Positions 22,394-31,316 of a stretch of 33,975 bases of DNA are shown piece after piece. The notes below the pieces were generated by a model that was given only the letters and a program-made list of their open reading frames with translations, was not told the DNA's origin and searched no databases. Made by a program: the position numbers and the translations under genes. How positions within the stretch are numbered: the first letter of the stretch is position 1; every line of letters starts with the position of its first letter. The stretch is taken from positions 1 to 33,975 of the forward strand of contig CAVURW010000103.1 in assembly GCA_963743595.1 (NCBI GenBank). The letters are read 5' to 3'. This DNA is from CAVURW01 sp963743595 (GTDB taxonomy: Bacteria; Verrucomicrobiota; Verrucomicrobiia; Methylacidiphilales; UBA1321).

Positions 22394-23848
22394 TTAGAAC
22401 GAGTAGACTGCGTTGAGCGAGATCTCGTGCTGATCGTTACCGTTACCCGTCGGAGCCGATGTCGTGGCACCGTGCAGGTGGTCGTAGCGATATTCCACGC
22501 GGGTCAACAGGTTATCCCAGATCGCGAAGGAAGCCGTCGCGGTGTAGGAGAAGTCGTCCTGAGAGCTGAAAGGCGTGATGCCCGTACCGTTCGTGTTGAA
22601 GATCGGAGCACCCGCTGCGGTGAATCCGCCACCACCGTACTTCGGCACATAACCACCGCTGTCATGCAGGTATTCTGCACGGCCAGAGAGTGTCAGCCAT
22701 TTCCAATCGTCGCTCTTGAACTGGTAGATCGAGTAGAGCGCCAAACCGTACCATGTGTTGGAGCTGTTCGTCAGTGCGTTCAGATCGGTCGTGCCGTAAG
22801 CACCAGGTCCGAATGCCGTGCCAGCGGTCGTCGTCAATGTCGAGGTTCCGATAGCGGATTGATTCACGCCCGAGTTGCCATCGTAACCGAGGTCCAGATT
22901 GAAGCCCAAGGTCCAGTTTTGATCCTTCAAGAACATCGGCTTCCAGTTGCCATAGATGTCATAAACCACCACGTCGCCGCTTGCGCCGTTGACCACACCG
23001 GGCTCACCTTCAGGCGAGTAGATCACGCTTTGGGACAGATCCGCATTCTTGCCAGGAGCGTGCAGATTGATCTGCGCCGTGATGGCTTTGCCGAAACCGG
23101 TCTTTTGACCGAGTCCAATTTCTTGGGGGCTTGTCGATTGCGAGTTATTCCAGCCATCCACGATACCGGCTTTCACGTCGATCGCGTCATTGAACTTGTA
23201 CGAGGCCAACAGACCCGTGTGTGTCAAAGGAATCGCGTTGGTGAAGAGCAAACCGCGGCTGAAGTTCGGGTTAGCAGGGCTTTCGATTACTTCATAACCG
23301 AGCAACGTCACAAACTTACCGAATTGGAAGTCCAGACCGTTACCGACCGGCACGCGGAAGTTCACGTAGGCTTGTTCCAGCGCAAGCGAGTTGGTGTCGA
23401 ACGTCTTATCCGTGAGGTACTTCGCATCGGAACCGTAGATCGTGTCGATACGGAAACCGGCCGAAAACTCGTTCTTATCGGAGAGCGACTTCTGCAGCGC
23501 GATCTTCACCGCGTTCACGTTGAAGTTGTTGTTGTAGGTATCGAACTGGCGGAGGAGATTCTTTTGGTTCGGATTACCGGAGATACCGTAGTTACCGGAG
23601 GCAAATTGGTAGGTGTAGCTCGTATCCACGTAGCCGCTCAGGGTGATCCCCTTTTGTTGCGTCTCCACGTAGTTCACGCTCACGCCAGCGTCTTCCAGCT
23701 TCTTCTTCAAATCAGCCACTTGTTTGGAATCTGGGGCCATTTTCTTGGCATCCGGGGCCGGGGTAGGTGTGGGCGTTTGGCCAACAACCGTCGACATTAC
23801 TGCACCAGCAACGGCTACCGTGCTGAGCATCTTTGCAATCGATTTCAT
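22394..23848 (-). CDS. Outer membrane beta-barrel porin, BBP2/OmpL-like
   Basis: ATG 23848 follows AGGAG and encodes 484 residues. A signal peptide (MKSIAKMLSTVAVAGAVMS then TVVGQ) is followed by a Pro/Thr linker and a short coiled-coil-like helix (SKQVADLKKKLEDAG). The rest alternates amphipathic strands rich in Gly, Asn and aromatic residues (GITLSGYVDTSYTYQFAS, FQFGKFVTLLGYEVIESPANPNFSR) and ends in Phe (NAVYSF), the outer-membrane barrel signal. This matches the putative beta-barrel porin-2 family. It would allow solute diffusion across the outer membrane. Neighbouring glnB hints at nitrogen compounds, which is inference only. Confidence 0.87.
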   Translation of the reverse strand: MKSIAKMLSTVAVAGAVMSTVVGQTPTPTPAPDAKKMAPDSKQVADLKKKLEDAGVSVNYVETQQKGITLSGYVDTSYTYQFASGNYGISGNPNQKNLLRQFDTYNNNFNVNAVKIALQKSLSDKNEFSAGFRIDTIYGSDAKYLTDKTFDTNSLALEQAYVNFRVPVGNGLDFQFGKFVTLLGYEVIESPANPNFSRGLLFTNAIPLTHTGLLASYKFNDAIDVKAGIVDGWNNSQSTSPQEIGLGQKTGFGKAITAQINLHAPGKNADLSQSVIYSPEGEPGVVNGASGDVVVYDIYGNWKPMFLKDQNWTLGFNLDLGYDGNSGVNQSAIGTSTLTTTAGTAFGPGAYGTTDLNALTNSSNTWYGLALYSIYQFKSDDWKWLTLSGRAEYLHDSGGYVPKYGGGGFTAAGAPIFNTNGTGITPFSSQDDFSYTATASFAIWDNLLTRVEYRYDHLHGATTSAPTGNGNDQHEISLNAVYSF

Positions 23849-23923
23849 TCTCTTATTTCTCCTGTTAGTTTGGTTATTTAGTCTGCGCCCCCATACCAAA
23901 GCGAGGCCCGACCGAACTCACGC

Positions 23924-23951
23924 ACTCTATCCACACCACCTCCACGGTCAA
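23924..23951 (-). promoter_or_regulatory. Putative sigma-70 promoter of the porin
   Basis: On the minus strand TTGACC (23951-23946) and TAGAGT (23929-23924) are spaced by 16 bases, with a leader of about 75 bases before the porin ATG. An inverted repeat GACACCA/TGGTGTC (23960-23966 and 24000-24006) and an AT-rich near-palindrome between its arms lie just upstream of the -35 box and may be regulatory. Confidence 0.45.
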
Positions 23952-24121
23952 ATAAAAAAGACACCACGCTTAAAAATATTTTGAACGCCCCGGCACATTT
24001 GGTGTCCTCTGTCTCTGACGAGCAGTCTTTTGGACTCCATGCGAATCTAATCACTGGCATAGTGAACTGACTTACGCTACGCTCCTGAGGTAGCCATTGG
24101 CTAATATCTTCTGTCGCCACC

Positions 24122-24646
24122 ATGCTTTCTGCTGACGATTTAACTTACGCGATCGAGAACACCGAGGTTCTGATTACTCCCAAACGCAGGCTGGCAACGT
24201 TCAGCACCTCCCTATTCAATTACTGCTTAATTACCGAAGAGATGGATTCAGTTAACGTGACACGAATTCGCGAAGGACAAATCCACGCGGAGAGACCCCA
24301 ACTCCTAGCCCCGCAGTACATGGCCAAGCTCTTTTTGGAAGGATTCGGACCGGAGGGCCAGCGTTTCGCCGACCAGGCGAGCACCCACCCAATCCATGGC
24401 AAGCTACTGAAGTATGGCTTCTTTTTGAGAAAGAGCGAAGTGCGCAACTATGACGTCCATGAATCGTTTAACTCAGTTACAGGTCGTCTCCAAGAAGAAC
24501 TCGCCAGAAAAAACGATCCTTTACTGACCCTGCTGAAAGGCGTTGACGTTGGCTGGGAAATCTGTTTGCTGAAGGCGATGTTGGAGTTGATTTCAAATTC
24601 GGTGGGTGGGAACGTTTCGGACTTCCGAGAACAGGGTTTGCTGTAG
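24122..24646 (+). CDS. Protein of unknown function (174 aa), first of a three-gene unit
   Basis: A cytoplasmic 174-residue protein with no signal peptide and no clear membrane helix. It shows mixed alpha/beta composition (FNYCLITEEMDSVNVTRIREG, KLLKYGFFLRKSEVRNYDV, ELARKNDPLLTLLKGVDVG in part). I recognise no family. The next gene starts 10 bases after its stop, and that one overlaps the LD-carboxypeptidase, so all three are likely translated from one mRNA. A link to peptidoglycan recycling is possible by neighbourhood only. Confidence 0.72.
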   Translation: MLSADDLTYAIENTEVLITPKRRLATFSTSLFNYCLITEEMDSVNVTRIREGQIHAERPQLLAPQYMAKLFLEGFGPEGQRFADQASTHPIHGKLLKYGFFLRKSEVRNYDVHESFNSVTGRLQEELARKNDPLLTLLKGVDVGWEICLLKAMLELISNSVGGNVSDFREQGLL

Positions 24647-24656
24647 GCCTACGGAT

Positions 24657-25229
24657 ATGGCGACTATTGTGCAAATTGCTTATACGGTCGCGTACAACGT
24701 GTTGCCGATGCACTTTTCCCGGGACCTCGTGCGCACAAAAAAGATGTGGGCCGAGGGCTTGGCTGGGCCCTATTTCTACTCCGTCGCGTGTCGCACCCTG
24801 AAGACAGAAGCCTCTGCTATTTTTGCCAACCAGTTCATCGCCACGGAAGGTAATTTTGACGATCAGCAGCACTTTTACCTGATGCAATATCCGGCGCCAC
24901 CGCCAATCGATTATTCTCAAATTCGCCCCGATCTCTTGCCGAATGCTTCGGTCATTTTGGCTCCGTTTTTCTCCATGGCCATCGGTAACGAATCGCTGCC
25001 TTTGATCTATTATGTGCTTGGGCAGGGTGCCTTTGGTGGGACGACGTTACGCATGGTGAGCGAGGGCGTTAACGTGAATTTAGGGCCGAGCACCCCGCCT
25101 GTTCTGGAGAGCTTTATCAAAGCAGTGATCACCCGACCTCAAAGCGCAGAGGCGAATCGACGCACCGGCCTGGTGCCGCCCCTTCTGCGTTCGTCGCAAG
25201 CCATTAAGTTTCCTGAAAGAGAGCCGTGA
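24657..25229 (+). CDS. Protein of unknown function (190 aa)
   Basis: ATG 24657 gives 190 residues; a longer frame would overlap the preceding gene. The sequence has hydrophobic stretches (ATIVQIAYTVAYNVLPM, ASVILAPFFSMAIGNESLPLIYYVLG in part) but they are broken by polar residues and do not read as clear membrane helices. Several Pro-rich turns (YPAPPPIDYS, GPSTPPV) are seen. The family is not recognised. Its TGA overlaps the GTG start of the LD-carboxypeptidase (GTGA), which shows tight translational coupling. Confidence 0.72.
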   Translation: MATIVQIAYTVAYNVLPMHFSRDLVRTKKMWAEGLAGPYFYSVACRTLKTEASAIFANQFIATEGNFDDQQHFYLMQYPAPPPIDYSQIRPDLLPNASVILAPFFSMAIGNESLPLIYYVLGQGAFGGTTLRMVSEGVNVNLGPSTPPVLESFIKAVITRPQSAEANRRTGLVPPLLRSSQAIKFPEREP

Positions 25230-26143
25230 TCTCTACCATCATCGGCACGATTGGGATTTGTGCTCCCGCGAGCCCACCGGCTCAAGAAAGCGGTGCCCAG
25301 GAAATCGTGCAACGCATCTCTGCACTGGGAGTTCGCGTTGTGAAATCGCCGCATCTGACCGCGCGCACAGGCTATCTTGCCGGAAGCGACGAAGAGCGAG
25401 CGGGCGATCTCCATGGTCTGTTCCTCAATCCCGAGGTTGACGGCATTTTCGCGTTACGCGGGGGATTTGGCTCGTGTCGAATGCTTGAACTGCTCGATTA
25501 CGGTTTAATCGCGGCAAACCCCAAGCCACTGCTGGGCTTTAGTGATATTACGGCGCTTCTCAACGGGATCCACGCCAAGTCCGGCATCGTGACGCTTCAT
25601 GGGCCGAATGCTGGGCAAGCGTTTAATCCTCCCGAAAGTGCACCCAGCGCCTCGCTTCTTCGAATACTCAAGTCCCGCCCAAAATTACACGCCCCAGGTT
25701 TGGAATTGCTCGGTGAAGGCAGTCCATTTCCTGCCGATTCCATGGAGACCTGGACGCCGGGCACCGTAAAAGGGAAGTTGTTGGGCGGGAACTTCACCTG
25801 TTTTGAGCGATTGCTCGGAACGCCCTACATGCCTGATTGCCGGGGAGCCATTTTGTTCTTGGAAGACGTGAATGAGAAGGCTTACCGGGTGGACGGTCTC
25901 TTCACTCACTTCCGCTTGGCGGGAGTCTTAAAACAAGTGGCCGGGCTGATCTTGGGCCGATTTAGTCACCCGGAGCCTGAGGAAGAAGCACGCATCCAAG
26001 AGACGCTTCGTCGAGAGGTGGCGCGACTTGGAGTGCCCTGCATTGCTGGAGCACCGATCGGTCACGAGCTCCCACAAATGACCATTCCCGTGGGCCACCT
26101 CGTCGTTATGGATGCGACCGCGAGAAATCTAGCATTAGCGTAG
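25226..26143 (+). CDS. ldcA: LD-carboxypeptidase (peptidase S66)
   Basis: A 305-residue serine peptidase of family S66, which removes the terminal D-Ala from murein tetrapeptides (L,D-carboxypeptidase A) or degrades microcin C7 (MccF). The start IGTIGICAPASPP, the ALRGGFGSCRMLELLDY block, the nucleophile Ser in LLGFSDIT (about residue 105), the Glu in LFLEDVNE and the His in PIGHELPQ supply the Ser-Glu-His triad. No signal peptide, so it acts in the cytoplasm on recycled murein. GTG 25226 overlaps the previous stop. S66 membership is firm; LdcA versus MccF is a choice by default. Confidence 0.9.
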   Translation: MISTIIGTIGICAPASPPAQESGAQEIVQRISALGVRVVKSPHLTARTGYLAGSDEERAGDLHGLFLNPEVDGIFALRGGFGSCRMLELLDYGLIAANPKPLLGFSDITALLNGIHAKSGIVTLHGPNAGQAFNPPESAPSASLLRILKSRPKLHAPGLELLGEGSPFPADSMETWTPGTVKGKLLGGNFTCFERLLGTPYMPDCRGAILFLEDVNEKAYRVDGLFTHFRLAGVLKQVAGLILGRFSHPEPEEEARIQETLRREVARLGVPCIAGAPIGHELPQMTIPVGHLVVMDATARNLALA

Positions 26144-26281
26144 CCACAAGCCGTCCACGATAACGGAATCTGATTTTTCTTTCGTCTCGATGCACATAAG
26201 CAAGACTTCTTACTTCTTTTCTCCATTTCCTTGGCAAACCCGCTTGATCTCTCTCGGTACTCCCGCCATATTCTTTGCGCC

Positions 26282-27352
26282 ATGCCTCCAGCCAAACCCG
26301 CCGCTAAAGAAACTAAGGATCAAGACAAATCGACCGGATTGCCGCCTTTGGAGCCTTCGCAGAAACTAGAGCTGTTTCGGCAAATGAGCCTCGTTCGGCA
26401 CTTTGAAGAGCGGGCGCGATTCGGTTTTTCCAAGCAGAAGATTCGCGGTTTTTGCCACCTTTACATTGGGCAGGAAGCAGTCGCCGTGGGAACGATTTCG
26501 GTGCTGAACCCAGACGACGCCCTGATCACAGCTTACCGGGATCATGCCCATCCACTCATTCGCGGAACCGACCCGAACATCTGCATGGCGGAACTGTTCG
26601 GTAAAGTGAACGGCTGCTCTCGTGGAAAGGGCGGCTCGATGCACTTCTTTGATGCTTCCCGGCACTTCTACGGCGGGCACGGAATTGTCGGCGGCCAAAC
26701 GCCATTGGGTCTAGGGCTTGCGTTTGCGCAAAAATATCTAAACACCGGGCGGGTCACGCTCTGTTACCTGGGAGACGGAGCCATTAATCAAGGCCCGTTT
26801 CACGAGTCGCTTAACCTTGCTGCACTGTGGGATATCCCGGTGATTTATATCATCGAGAACAACGAGTACTCGATGGGCACTTCAGTAGCGCGTTCTTCCG
26901 CAGGTCATCCGCTCATCAAACGGGCGCTTGGCTACGATATGAACGGCATCGTGGCGGATGGAATGGATGTGGACGATGTGCGAGAGAAGACCGCTCAAGC
27001 GGTCAAACTTGCCCGCGACCAGAGCAAACCTTCGCTCATGGAAATTCGCACCTACCGGTATGTCGGTCACTCGATGTCGGACCCCGGCAAATATCGCTCA
27101 CGCCAAGAAGTGGACGATCACAAGAAACGCGATCCCATCGAGCTTTACCGTTCAAGATTACTCGAGCAAAAGGTCGCCACGGAAGCTGAGCTGGATGAGA
27201 TCGCTAAAAAGACGCTGGATATCGCTCAGGCGGCCTATGAGTTTGCTGAAAATAGTCCCGAACCCGAACTCGCAACCGCTTTTGAAGATATTTTTGCTCC
27301 GGAAGATCAAATTCCGGAATTCCGCCCGACCCTGACCCCCGATAACGCCTGA
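26282..27352 (+). CDS. pdhA: Pyruvate dehydrogenase E1 component, alpha subunit
   Basis: ATG 26282 gives 356 residues with a charged Lys/Pro-rich N-terminal tail (MPPAKPAAKETKDQDKST). The thiamine diphosphate motif is YLGDGAINQGPFHESLNLA ending in ENN (from about residue 162), and the E1-alpha loop reads YRYVGHSMSDPGKYRS. With PdhB it decarboxylates pyruvate and acetylates the lipoyl group of E2. The E1 here is of the alpha2beta2 type rather than the single-chain AceE. An earlier TTG at 26231 is not favoured. It heads the operon pdhA-pdhB-MBL-pdhC with 18 bases to pdhB. Confidence 0.95.
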   Translation: MPPAKPAAKETKDQDKSTGLPPLEPSQKLELFRQMSLVRHFEERARFGFSKQKIRGFCHLYIGQEAVAVGTISVLNPDDALITAYRDHAHPLIRGTDPNICMAELFGKVNGCSRGKGGSMHFFDASRHFYGGHGIVGGQTPLGLGLAFAQKYLNTGRVTLCYLGDGAINQGPFHESLNLAALWDIPVIYIIENNEYSMGTSVARSSAGHPLIKRALGYDMNGIVADGMDVDDVREKTAQAVKLARDQSKPSLMEIRTYRYVGHSMSDPGKYRSRQEVDDHKKRDPIELYRSRLLEQKVATEAELDEIAKKTLDIAQAAYEFAENSPEPELATAFEDIFAPEDQIPEFRPTLTPDNA

Positions 27353-27370
27353 CCTAGATTTTCACTGAAT

Positions 27371-28348
27371 ATGCGCACGATTAAATACCGCGAAGCCCTG
27401 AACGAAGCCCTTGCTGAAGAGATGGCTCGTGACGAAAAAGTCTTTCTTATCGGAGAGGAAGTGGCCGAGTACGATGGAGCGTACAAGGTGAGCCAGGGTT
27501 TGCTGCAGAAATTCGGGCCGAAACGTGTCATTGATTCGCCAATCAGCGAAGCGGGCTTTACGGGCTTGTCGATCGGTGCAGCCATGTACGGTTTGCGTCC
27601 GGTAGTCGAGTTTATGACATGGAGTTTCTCGCTCGTGGCGTTCGATCAAATCGTGAACAACGCGGCGCAAGTGCGGTACATGTCCGGCGGGCAGTTCTCG
27701 GTGCCGATTGTCTTTCGCGGAAATTCCGGTGCCGGTCTTGGCGTAGGTGCCACCCACTCGCATACTCCGGAAAATTGGTACAGCGGCGTTCCTGGTCTCA
27801 CGGTCATTACGCCAGCGTTTGCCGATGACGCCAAGGGTCTACTTAAGAGCGCCATCCGCTCAAATAACCCGGTCTGTTTCATTGAAAACGAGCTACTCTA
27901 TAATCACATCGATGAAGTGCCGGAAAGCGCTGATTTCCTCGTCCCAATCGGTAAAGCCAAAGTGCGCCGTGAGGGTTCCGATCTCACGATCATCGGGAAT
28001 AGCCTCTCTACACACCGTGCTTTGAGCGCTGCAAAAACACTGGAAGCCGAAGGCATTCACGCGGAAGTGGTCGATCTCCGCACGGTTAAGCCGCTCGATT
28101 TCGATACAATCGCCAAGTCTGTTGCGAAGACGCACCGGGTGCTTATTGTGGAGGAGAACAAGCCATTCGCGGGTTGGGGTGCACAAGTGGCTTACCAAAT
28201 TCAACGGTTCGCTTTTGACGAACTGGACGCTCCGATCATGCGCGTCACCTCCTGGGACGTCCCTCAGCCCTACAATATCCATCTCGAAAATGCAGTAATG
28301 CCCAGTGATCAAAAAGTCCTCGCGGCGGTGAAGCAACTTCTGGCCTAA
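27371..28348 (+). CDS. pdhB: Pyruvate dehydrogenase E1 component, beta subunit
   Basis: A 325-residue transketolase-like protein. Hallmarks include the start TIKYREALNEALAEEM, LIGEEVAEYDGAYKVSQGL, DSPISEAGFTGLSIGAAMYGLRPVVEFMT in part, and the C-terminal VVDLRTVKPLDFDTI with VEENKPFAGWGAQVAYQI. It completes the thiamine diphosphate active sites with PdhA. The branched-chain oxo-acid dehydrogenase family is similar, but the linked E2 gene and the family form fit pyruvate. The metal-dependent hydrolase gene starts 9 bases downstream. Confidence 0.95.
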   Translation: MRTIKYREALNEALAEEMARDEKVFLIGEEVAEYDGAYKVSQGLLQKFGPKRVIDSPISEAGFTGLSIGAAMYGLRPVVEFMTWSFSLVAFDQIVNNAAQVRYMSGGQFSVPIVFRGNSGAGLGVGATHSHTPENWYSGVPGLTVITPAFADDAKGLLKSAIRSNNPVCFIENELLYNHIDEVPESADFLVPIGKAKVRREGSDLTIIGNSLSTHRALSAAKTLEAEGIHAEVVDLRTVKPLDFDTIAKSVAKTHRVLIVEENKPFAGWGAQVAYQIQRFAFDELDAPIMRVTSWDVPQPYNIHLENAVMPSDQKVLAAVKQLLA

Positions 28349-28357
28349 TTTCCACCA

Positions 28358-29098
28358 ATGACTATGTTCCCGGATGGAATTAAGATTCGCTGGCTAGGCA
28401 ATGCCTTCTTTGAGGTGGTCTCGCCTGAAGGACATCGGATAGCGCTTGATCCCTTTTTTCAAAGCAACCCTGCCTTTCCTAAGAAGAGCCTGGAAGAAGT
28501 GACGAACCGGGGCGCTTACAAAGTGATTGCGGTGACCCATCCGCACAATGATCACTTTGAAGGCGTCATTCCCCTTCTCAAGAACGATTCGCAACTGAAG
28601 GTGATCTGCCAATACGAAGTGGGCTGCTACCTCACCTCTAAGGGAATCAAGGATGAGCAGATCCTGGGCATGAACACTGGCGGCACACGCGGCATCGAAG
28701 ACTTCCGTATCACTATGGTGCCTGCCGTTCACACCAGCTCTGTCTTGGACGGGCAGACTCCGGTGGCGCTGGGCGTCGCAGTCGGTTACGTCATTCGCTT
28801 TAGCAACGGCTTTACCATCTATTACACGGGAGACACTTGTGTGACGATGGACATGCAAATCGTCAGCGATATTTATCGCCCGGATGTGGTGATTCTGCCG
28901 ATCGGTGACTTCTACACCATGGGCCCTGAACAGGCTGCTTACGCTCTGAAACTGCTTCGACCCAAGTTCGCCATTCCCGGTCATTACCGCTCTGCTGATG
29001 GCTTCCTCCCCGGCACGCCCGCAGAGCTCAGCCGCGAGATGGCACGCTACCATTTAGAAACCCGAATCCTCGACCCTCAACCAGGCGACTGGCTCTAG
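28358..29098 (+). CDS. Metallo-beta-lactamase-fold metal-dependent hydrolase (UlaG/UPF0173-like)
   Basis: A 246-residue protein with the MBL metal ligands: THPHNDHFEG (His61, His63, Asp65, His66), a later His in VPAVHTSS, Asp in YYTGDTCV and His in IPGHYRSA. The opening (IKIRWLGNAFFEVVSPEGH) is that of the UPF0173/UlaG-like branch, whose substrates are mostly unknown. It lies between pdhB (9 bases) and pdhC (25 bases), an unusual place inside a pyruvate dehydrogenase operon. It may process a metabolite or thioester of that complex, but no function can be assigned. Confidence 0.88.
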   Translation: MTMFPDGIKIRWLGNAFFEVVSPEGHRIALDPFFQSNPAFPKKSLEEVTNRGAYKVIAVTHPHNDHFEGVIPLLKNDSQLKVICQYEVGCYLTSKGIKDEQILGMNTGGTRGIEDFRITMVPAVHTSSVLDGQTPVALGVAVGYVIRFSNGFTIYYTGDTCVTMDMQIVSDIYRPDVVILPIGDFYTMGPEQAAYALKLLRPKFAIPGHYRSADGFLPGTPAELSREMARYHLETRILDPQPGDWL

Positions 29099-29123
29099 CC
29101 GTCCGCATCCTTCAAATACATTT

Positions 29124-30416
29124 ATGGCCAAAGATATCCTCATGCCCGCTCTCAGCCCCTCCATGACCGAGGGGAATCTTGTCGAGTGGCTCAAAAAAGA
29201 GGGCGACGTCATCAAAGCCGGCGACGTGATCGCCACTGTTCAAACCGACAAATCGGCGATGGACCTGGAAGCGTTTGACTCCGGCATTCTCCGCAAGATC
29301 ATCGTCGTAGCAGGCACCACAGTCCCGGTAAACGCACGCATCGGAATTATCGGAACGAAAGATGAAGTGATCGATCTGTCCACACCCGCCGCTCCTGCGC
29401 CCACCCCAGTGGCAGCCGAGTCTGCGCACACACCGCCTCCCGCACCGGCAAAACCACACGCCGAGAAGCCGGCCGCACCCGTGGAATCGCCAAAGGAGCT
29501 TTTGGCCGCCGCGCATGAGGAGTTGGCTCGAATCAAAGCCTCGCCGCTCGCTAAGAAAGTGGCTGCGGAATCGGGCGTCAACCTAGCCCAGGTCAATGGC
29601 ACCGGGCCCGGCGGACGGATCGTTCGTGACGACGTGGTCGCCGCTGCCACTGCCAAGGCCTCCGCGCCCGTAACACCTGCTCCGAAAGAGACGGGCAAAC
29701 CAGCGGCAACTCCTGCTCCGGCACTGGTGGACAGTCGCATTAAGCTATCGCCCATGCGCGCGGTCATCGCCAAGCGCTTGCTCGAAAGCAAAACGACAAT
29801 CCCGCACTTCTATTTAGAGATCGAAGTCAACGCCAAGCCGATGATGGACCTGCGAGCCCAGATCAACGACGCCCTGACGGATCGTAATATCAAGGTCAGC
29901 TTTAACGATATCGCTCTAAAAGCCGCAGCTGAAGCAATTCGTCGCGTGCCCGGAGTGAACGCTTCTTACGAGGGCGAGTACATCCGCACCTTCGCCGATG
30001 TAAATCTCGCGTTCGCCGTCGCTATCCCGGATGGATTGATCACGCCCGTCATTCGCCAAGCCCAAATCAAATCGCTGGTGCAGATCAGCCTCGACGCCAA
30101 GAGCCTGGCAGGGAAAGCGCGCGAGGGTAAATTGAAGCCAGACGAATACACGGGCGGCACGTTCTGTCTCTCCAATCTCGGTAGCTACGGCATCGACCGG
30201 TTCAGCGCGATCATCAACCCGCCGCAAGCCGGTATTTTGGCGGTCGGGAACATCGTCAAGAAGCCAGTCGTGGATGAGCACGATCAGATCGTCGTCGGAC
30301 ATCGGCAGGTCTACACGCTCTCCTGCGATCACCGGGTGATTGATGGCGCGGTCGGAGCTGACTTCTTAAAGGCGTTTAAGGACGTGCTCGAAAAGCCGAC
30401 GCTTCTACTACTCTGA
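29124..30416 (+). CDS. pdhC: Dihydrolipoamide acetyltransferase (PDH E2)
   Basis: A 430-residue E2 with one N-terminal lipoyl domain (lipoylated Lys43 in QTDKSAMDLEA), an Ala/Pro-rich linker, a peripheral-subunit-binding domain at about 137-170 (LAKKVAAESGVNLAQVNGTG in part, then GGRIVRDDV), a second Ala/Pro linker and the catalytic acyltransferase domain with DHRVIDGAVGADFL near the C-terminus. It transfers the acetyl group to CoA and forms the PDH core. The E3 gene (lpd) is not in the window. The downstream DUF4262 gene starts after 14 bases. Confidence 0.96.
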   Translation: MAKDILMPALSPSMTEGNLVEWLKKEGDVIKAGDVIATVQTDKSAMDLEAFDSGILRKIIVVAGTTVPVNARIGIIGTKDEVIDLSTPAAPAPTPVAAESAHTPPPAPAKPHAEKPAAPVESPKELLAAAHEELARIKASPLAKKVAAESGVNLAQVNGTGPGGRIVRDDVVAAATAKASAPVTPAPKETGKPAATPAPALVDSRIKLSPMRAVIAKRLLESKTTIPHFYLEIEVNAKPMMDLRAQINDALTDRNIKVSFNDIALKAAAEAIRRVPGVNASYEGEYIRTFADVNLAFAVAIPDGLITPVIRQAQIKSLVQISLDAKSLAGKAREGKLKPDEYTGGTFCLSNLGSYGIDRFSAIINPPQAGILAVGNIVKKPVVDEHDQIVVGHRQVYTLSCDHRVIDGAVGADFLKAFKDVLEKPTLLLL

Positions 30417-30430
30417 CGCTGCTCTAACGG

Positions 30431-31180
30431 ATGGATGACCTCGCCAAAGAAATCGCTGGGCACGTTAAGTCGACGGGCTGGTTTGTAATTGGCGTCGAGG
30501 AGGACGAGACGGGGCCAGGCTTCGCCTACTCCATTGGGCTGGAGCACTCGTACAAACACCCCGAGGTGATTTTGAAGGGATTGGCCGTAGACATAATGAT
30601 GTCGCTGGTCAACGACATCGGGAACAAGGTGAAATCGGGCCAGATTTTCAAGGCGGGAGAACGCTCTTCAGATGTTTTTGGAGGGAGCGATTGCCTCTTT
30701 GTCGAAGTTCCCGCGTCCGCTTACGAGGACCACCCCGTGCAGGCAAAGAATTACTACAAGGGCAAACCCTTTAGAGCACTCCAATGCTTGTGGCCCGATA
30801 AGCAAGCGCGGTTTCCCGTTGACCCGGCTTGTGATAAGGGAATGGCAGCCCGGCAAAGTCTGGCGGCGAGCATCCACAATCACCGTTTCGCAGATGGCGC
30901 ATGGCCTTTTGCGGACGCTGATAACACTGCGGCCTTCACCACGACCCGCGTGATGAAAGAGGGCTATCCGATCTTGCTTGTCACCCACGATTCCGACGAC
31001 AGCTCGTGGCAATTCCTCTGTGGCACGACGAATGAATCGAAGCACCTGATGATTGTCGCTTTAGCCGAGCTGTTCGAAAGTGACCGCACCATCGGTCATG
31101 TCGCCGATTTACCGACGGGCTGGCAGGCGACGAGAGAATCGGTTTCGGCGCGATGGGTGCGGAAGAAGAACTCGCCTTGA
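30431..31180 (+). CDS. DUF4262 protein
   Basis: A 249-residue protein opening HVKSTGWFVIGVEEDETGPGFAYSIGLEHSYKHPEVIL, the DUF4262 pattern (TGW...FAYSIGL...HPE) of unknown function. The N-terminal ~150 residues hold this domain; the C-terminal part (ILLVTHDSDDSSWQFLCGTT in part, then HLMIVALAELFESD) resembles a second small domain common in this group. No signal peptide. The 14-base gap to pdhC suggests read-through, but the function need not be related. Confidence 0.82.
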   Translation: MDDLAKEIAGHVKSTGWFVIGVEEDETGPGFAYSIGLEHSYKHPEVILKGLAVDIMMSLVNDIGNKVKSGQIFKAGERSSDVFGGSDCLFVEVPASAYEDHPVQAKNYYKGKPFRALQCLWPDKQARFPVDPACDKGMAARQSLAASIHNHRFADGAWPFADADNTAAFTTTRVMKEGYPILLVTHDSDDSSWQFLCGTTNESKHLMIVALAELFESDRTIGHVADLPTGWQATRESVSARWVRKKNSP

Positions 31181-31193
31181 GTTTGGCTTAATC

Positions 31194-31316
31194 TCAGTTA
31201 GAGACATGCTTTATTGGCGGAACGGGAGCTTGCGCTAACCCGTCCGATTTCCCTATTTCCAAAAGGATCGCGACAACCGCGAAGCTCGCCAGAGTTGAGT
31301 AGAGGAGTGTTTTCAT
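31194..31316 (-). CDS. Small exported or membrane peptide (40 aa)
   Basis: ATG at 31316 shares its A with the TGA stop of the Pro/Thr-repeat gene (TGATG), and a 40-residue frame runs to TGA at 31194. It reads MKTLLYSTLASFAVVAILLE, then GKSDGLAQAPVPPIKHVSN: a basic start, a hydrophobic segment, and a possible signal-peptidase site at GLAQA. The shared stop/start, a plausible signal sequence and the operon context support it. Family and function unknown. Confidence 0.55.
   Translation of the reverse strand: MKTLLYSTLASFAVVAILLEIGKSDGLAQAPVPPIKHVSN

Noticed and set aside
22427..23881. A 484-codon open frame on the plus strand opposite the porin
   Set aside because: It is the mirror of a real, long, GC-biased gene. 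Its protein has no recognisable domain, while the minus-strand frame has signal peptide, barrel strands and terminal Phe.
26237..26255. Sigma-54-like TGGCAAA...TTGA before pdhA
   Set aside because: The distance between the -24 and -12 boxes is one base too long, and the GC of the -12 box is missing.
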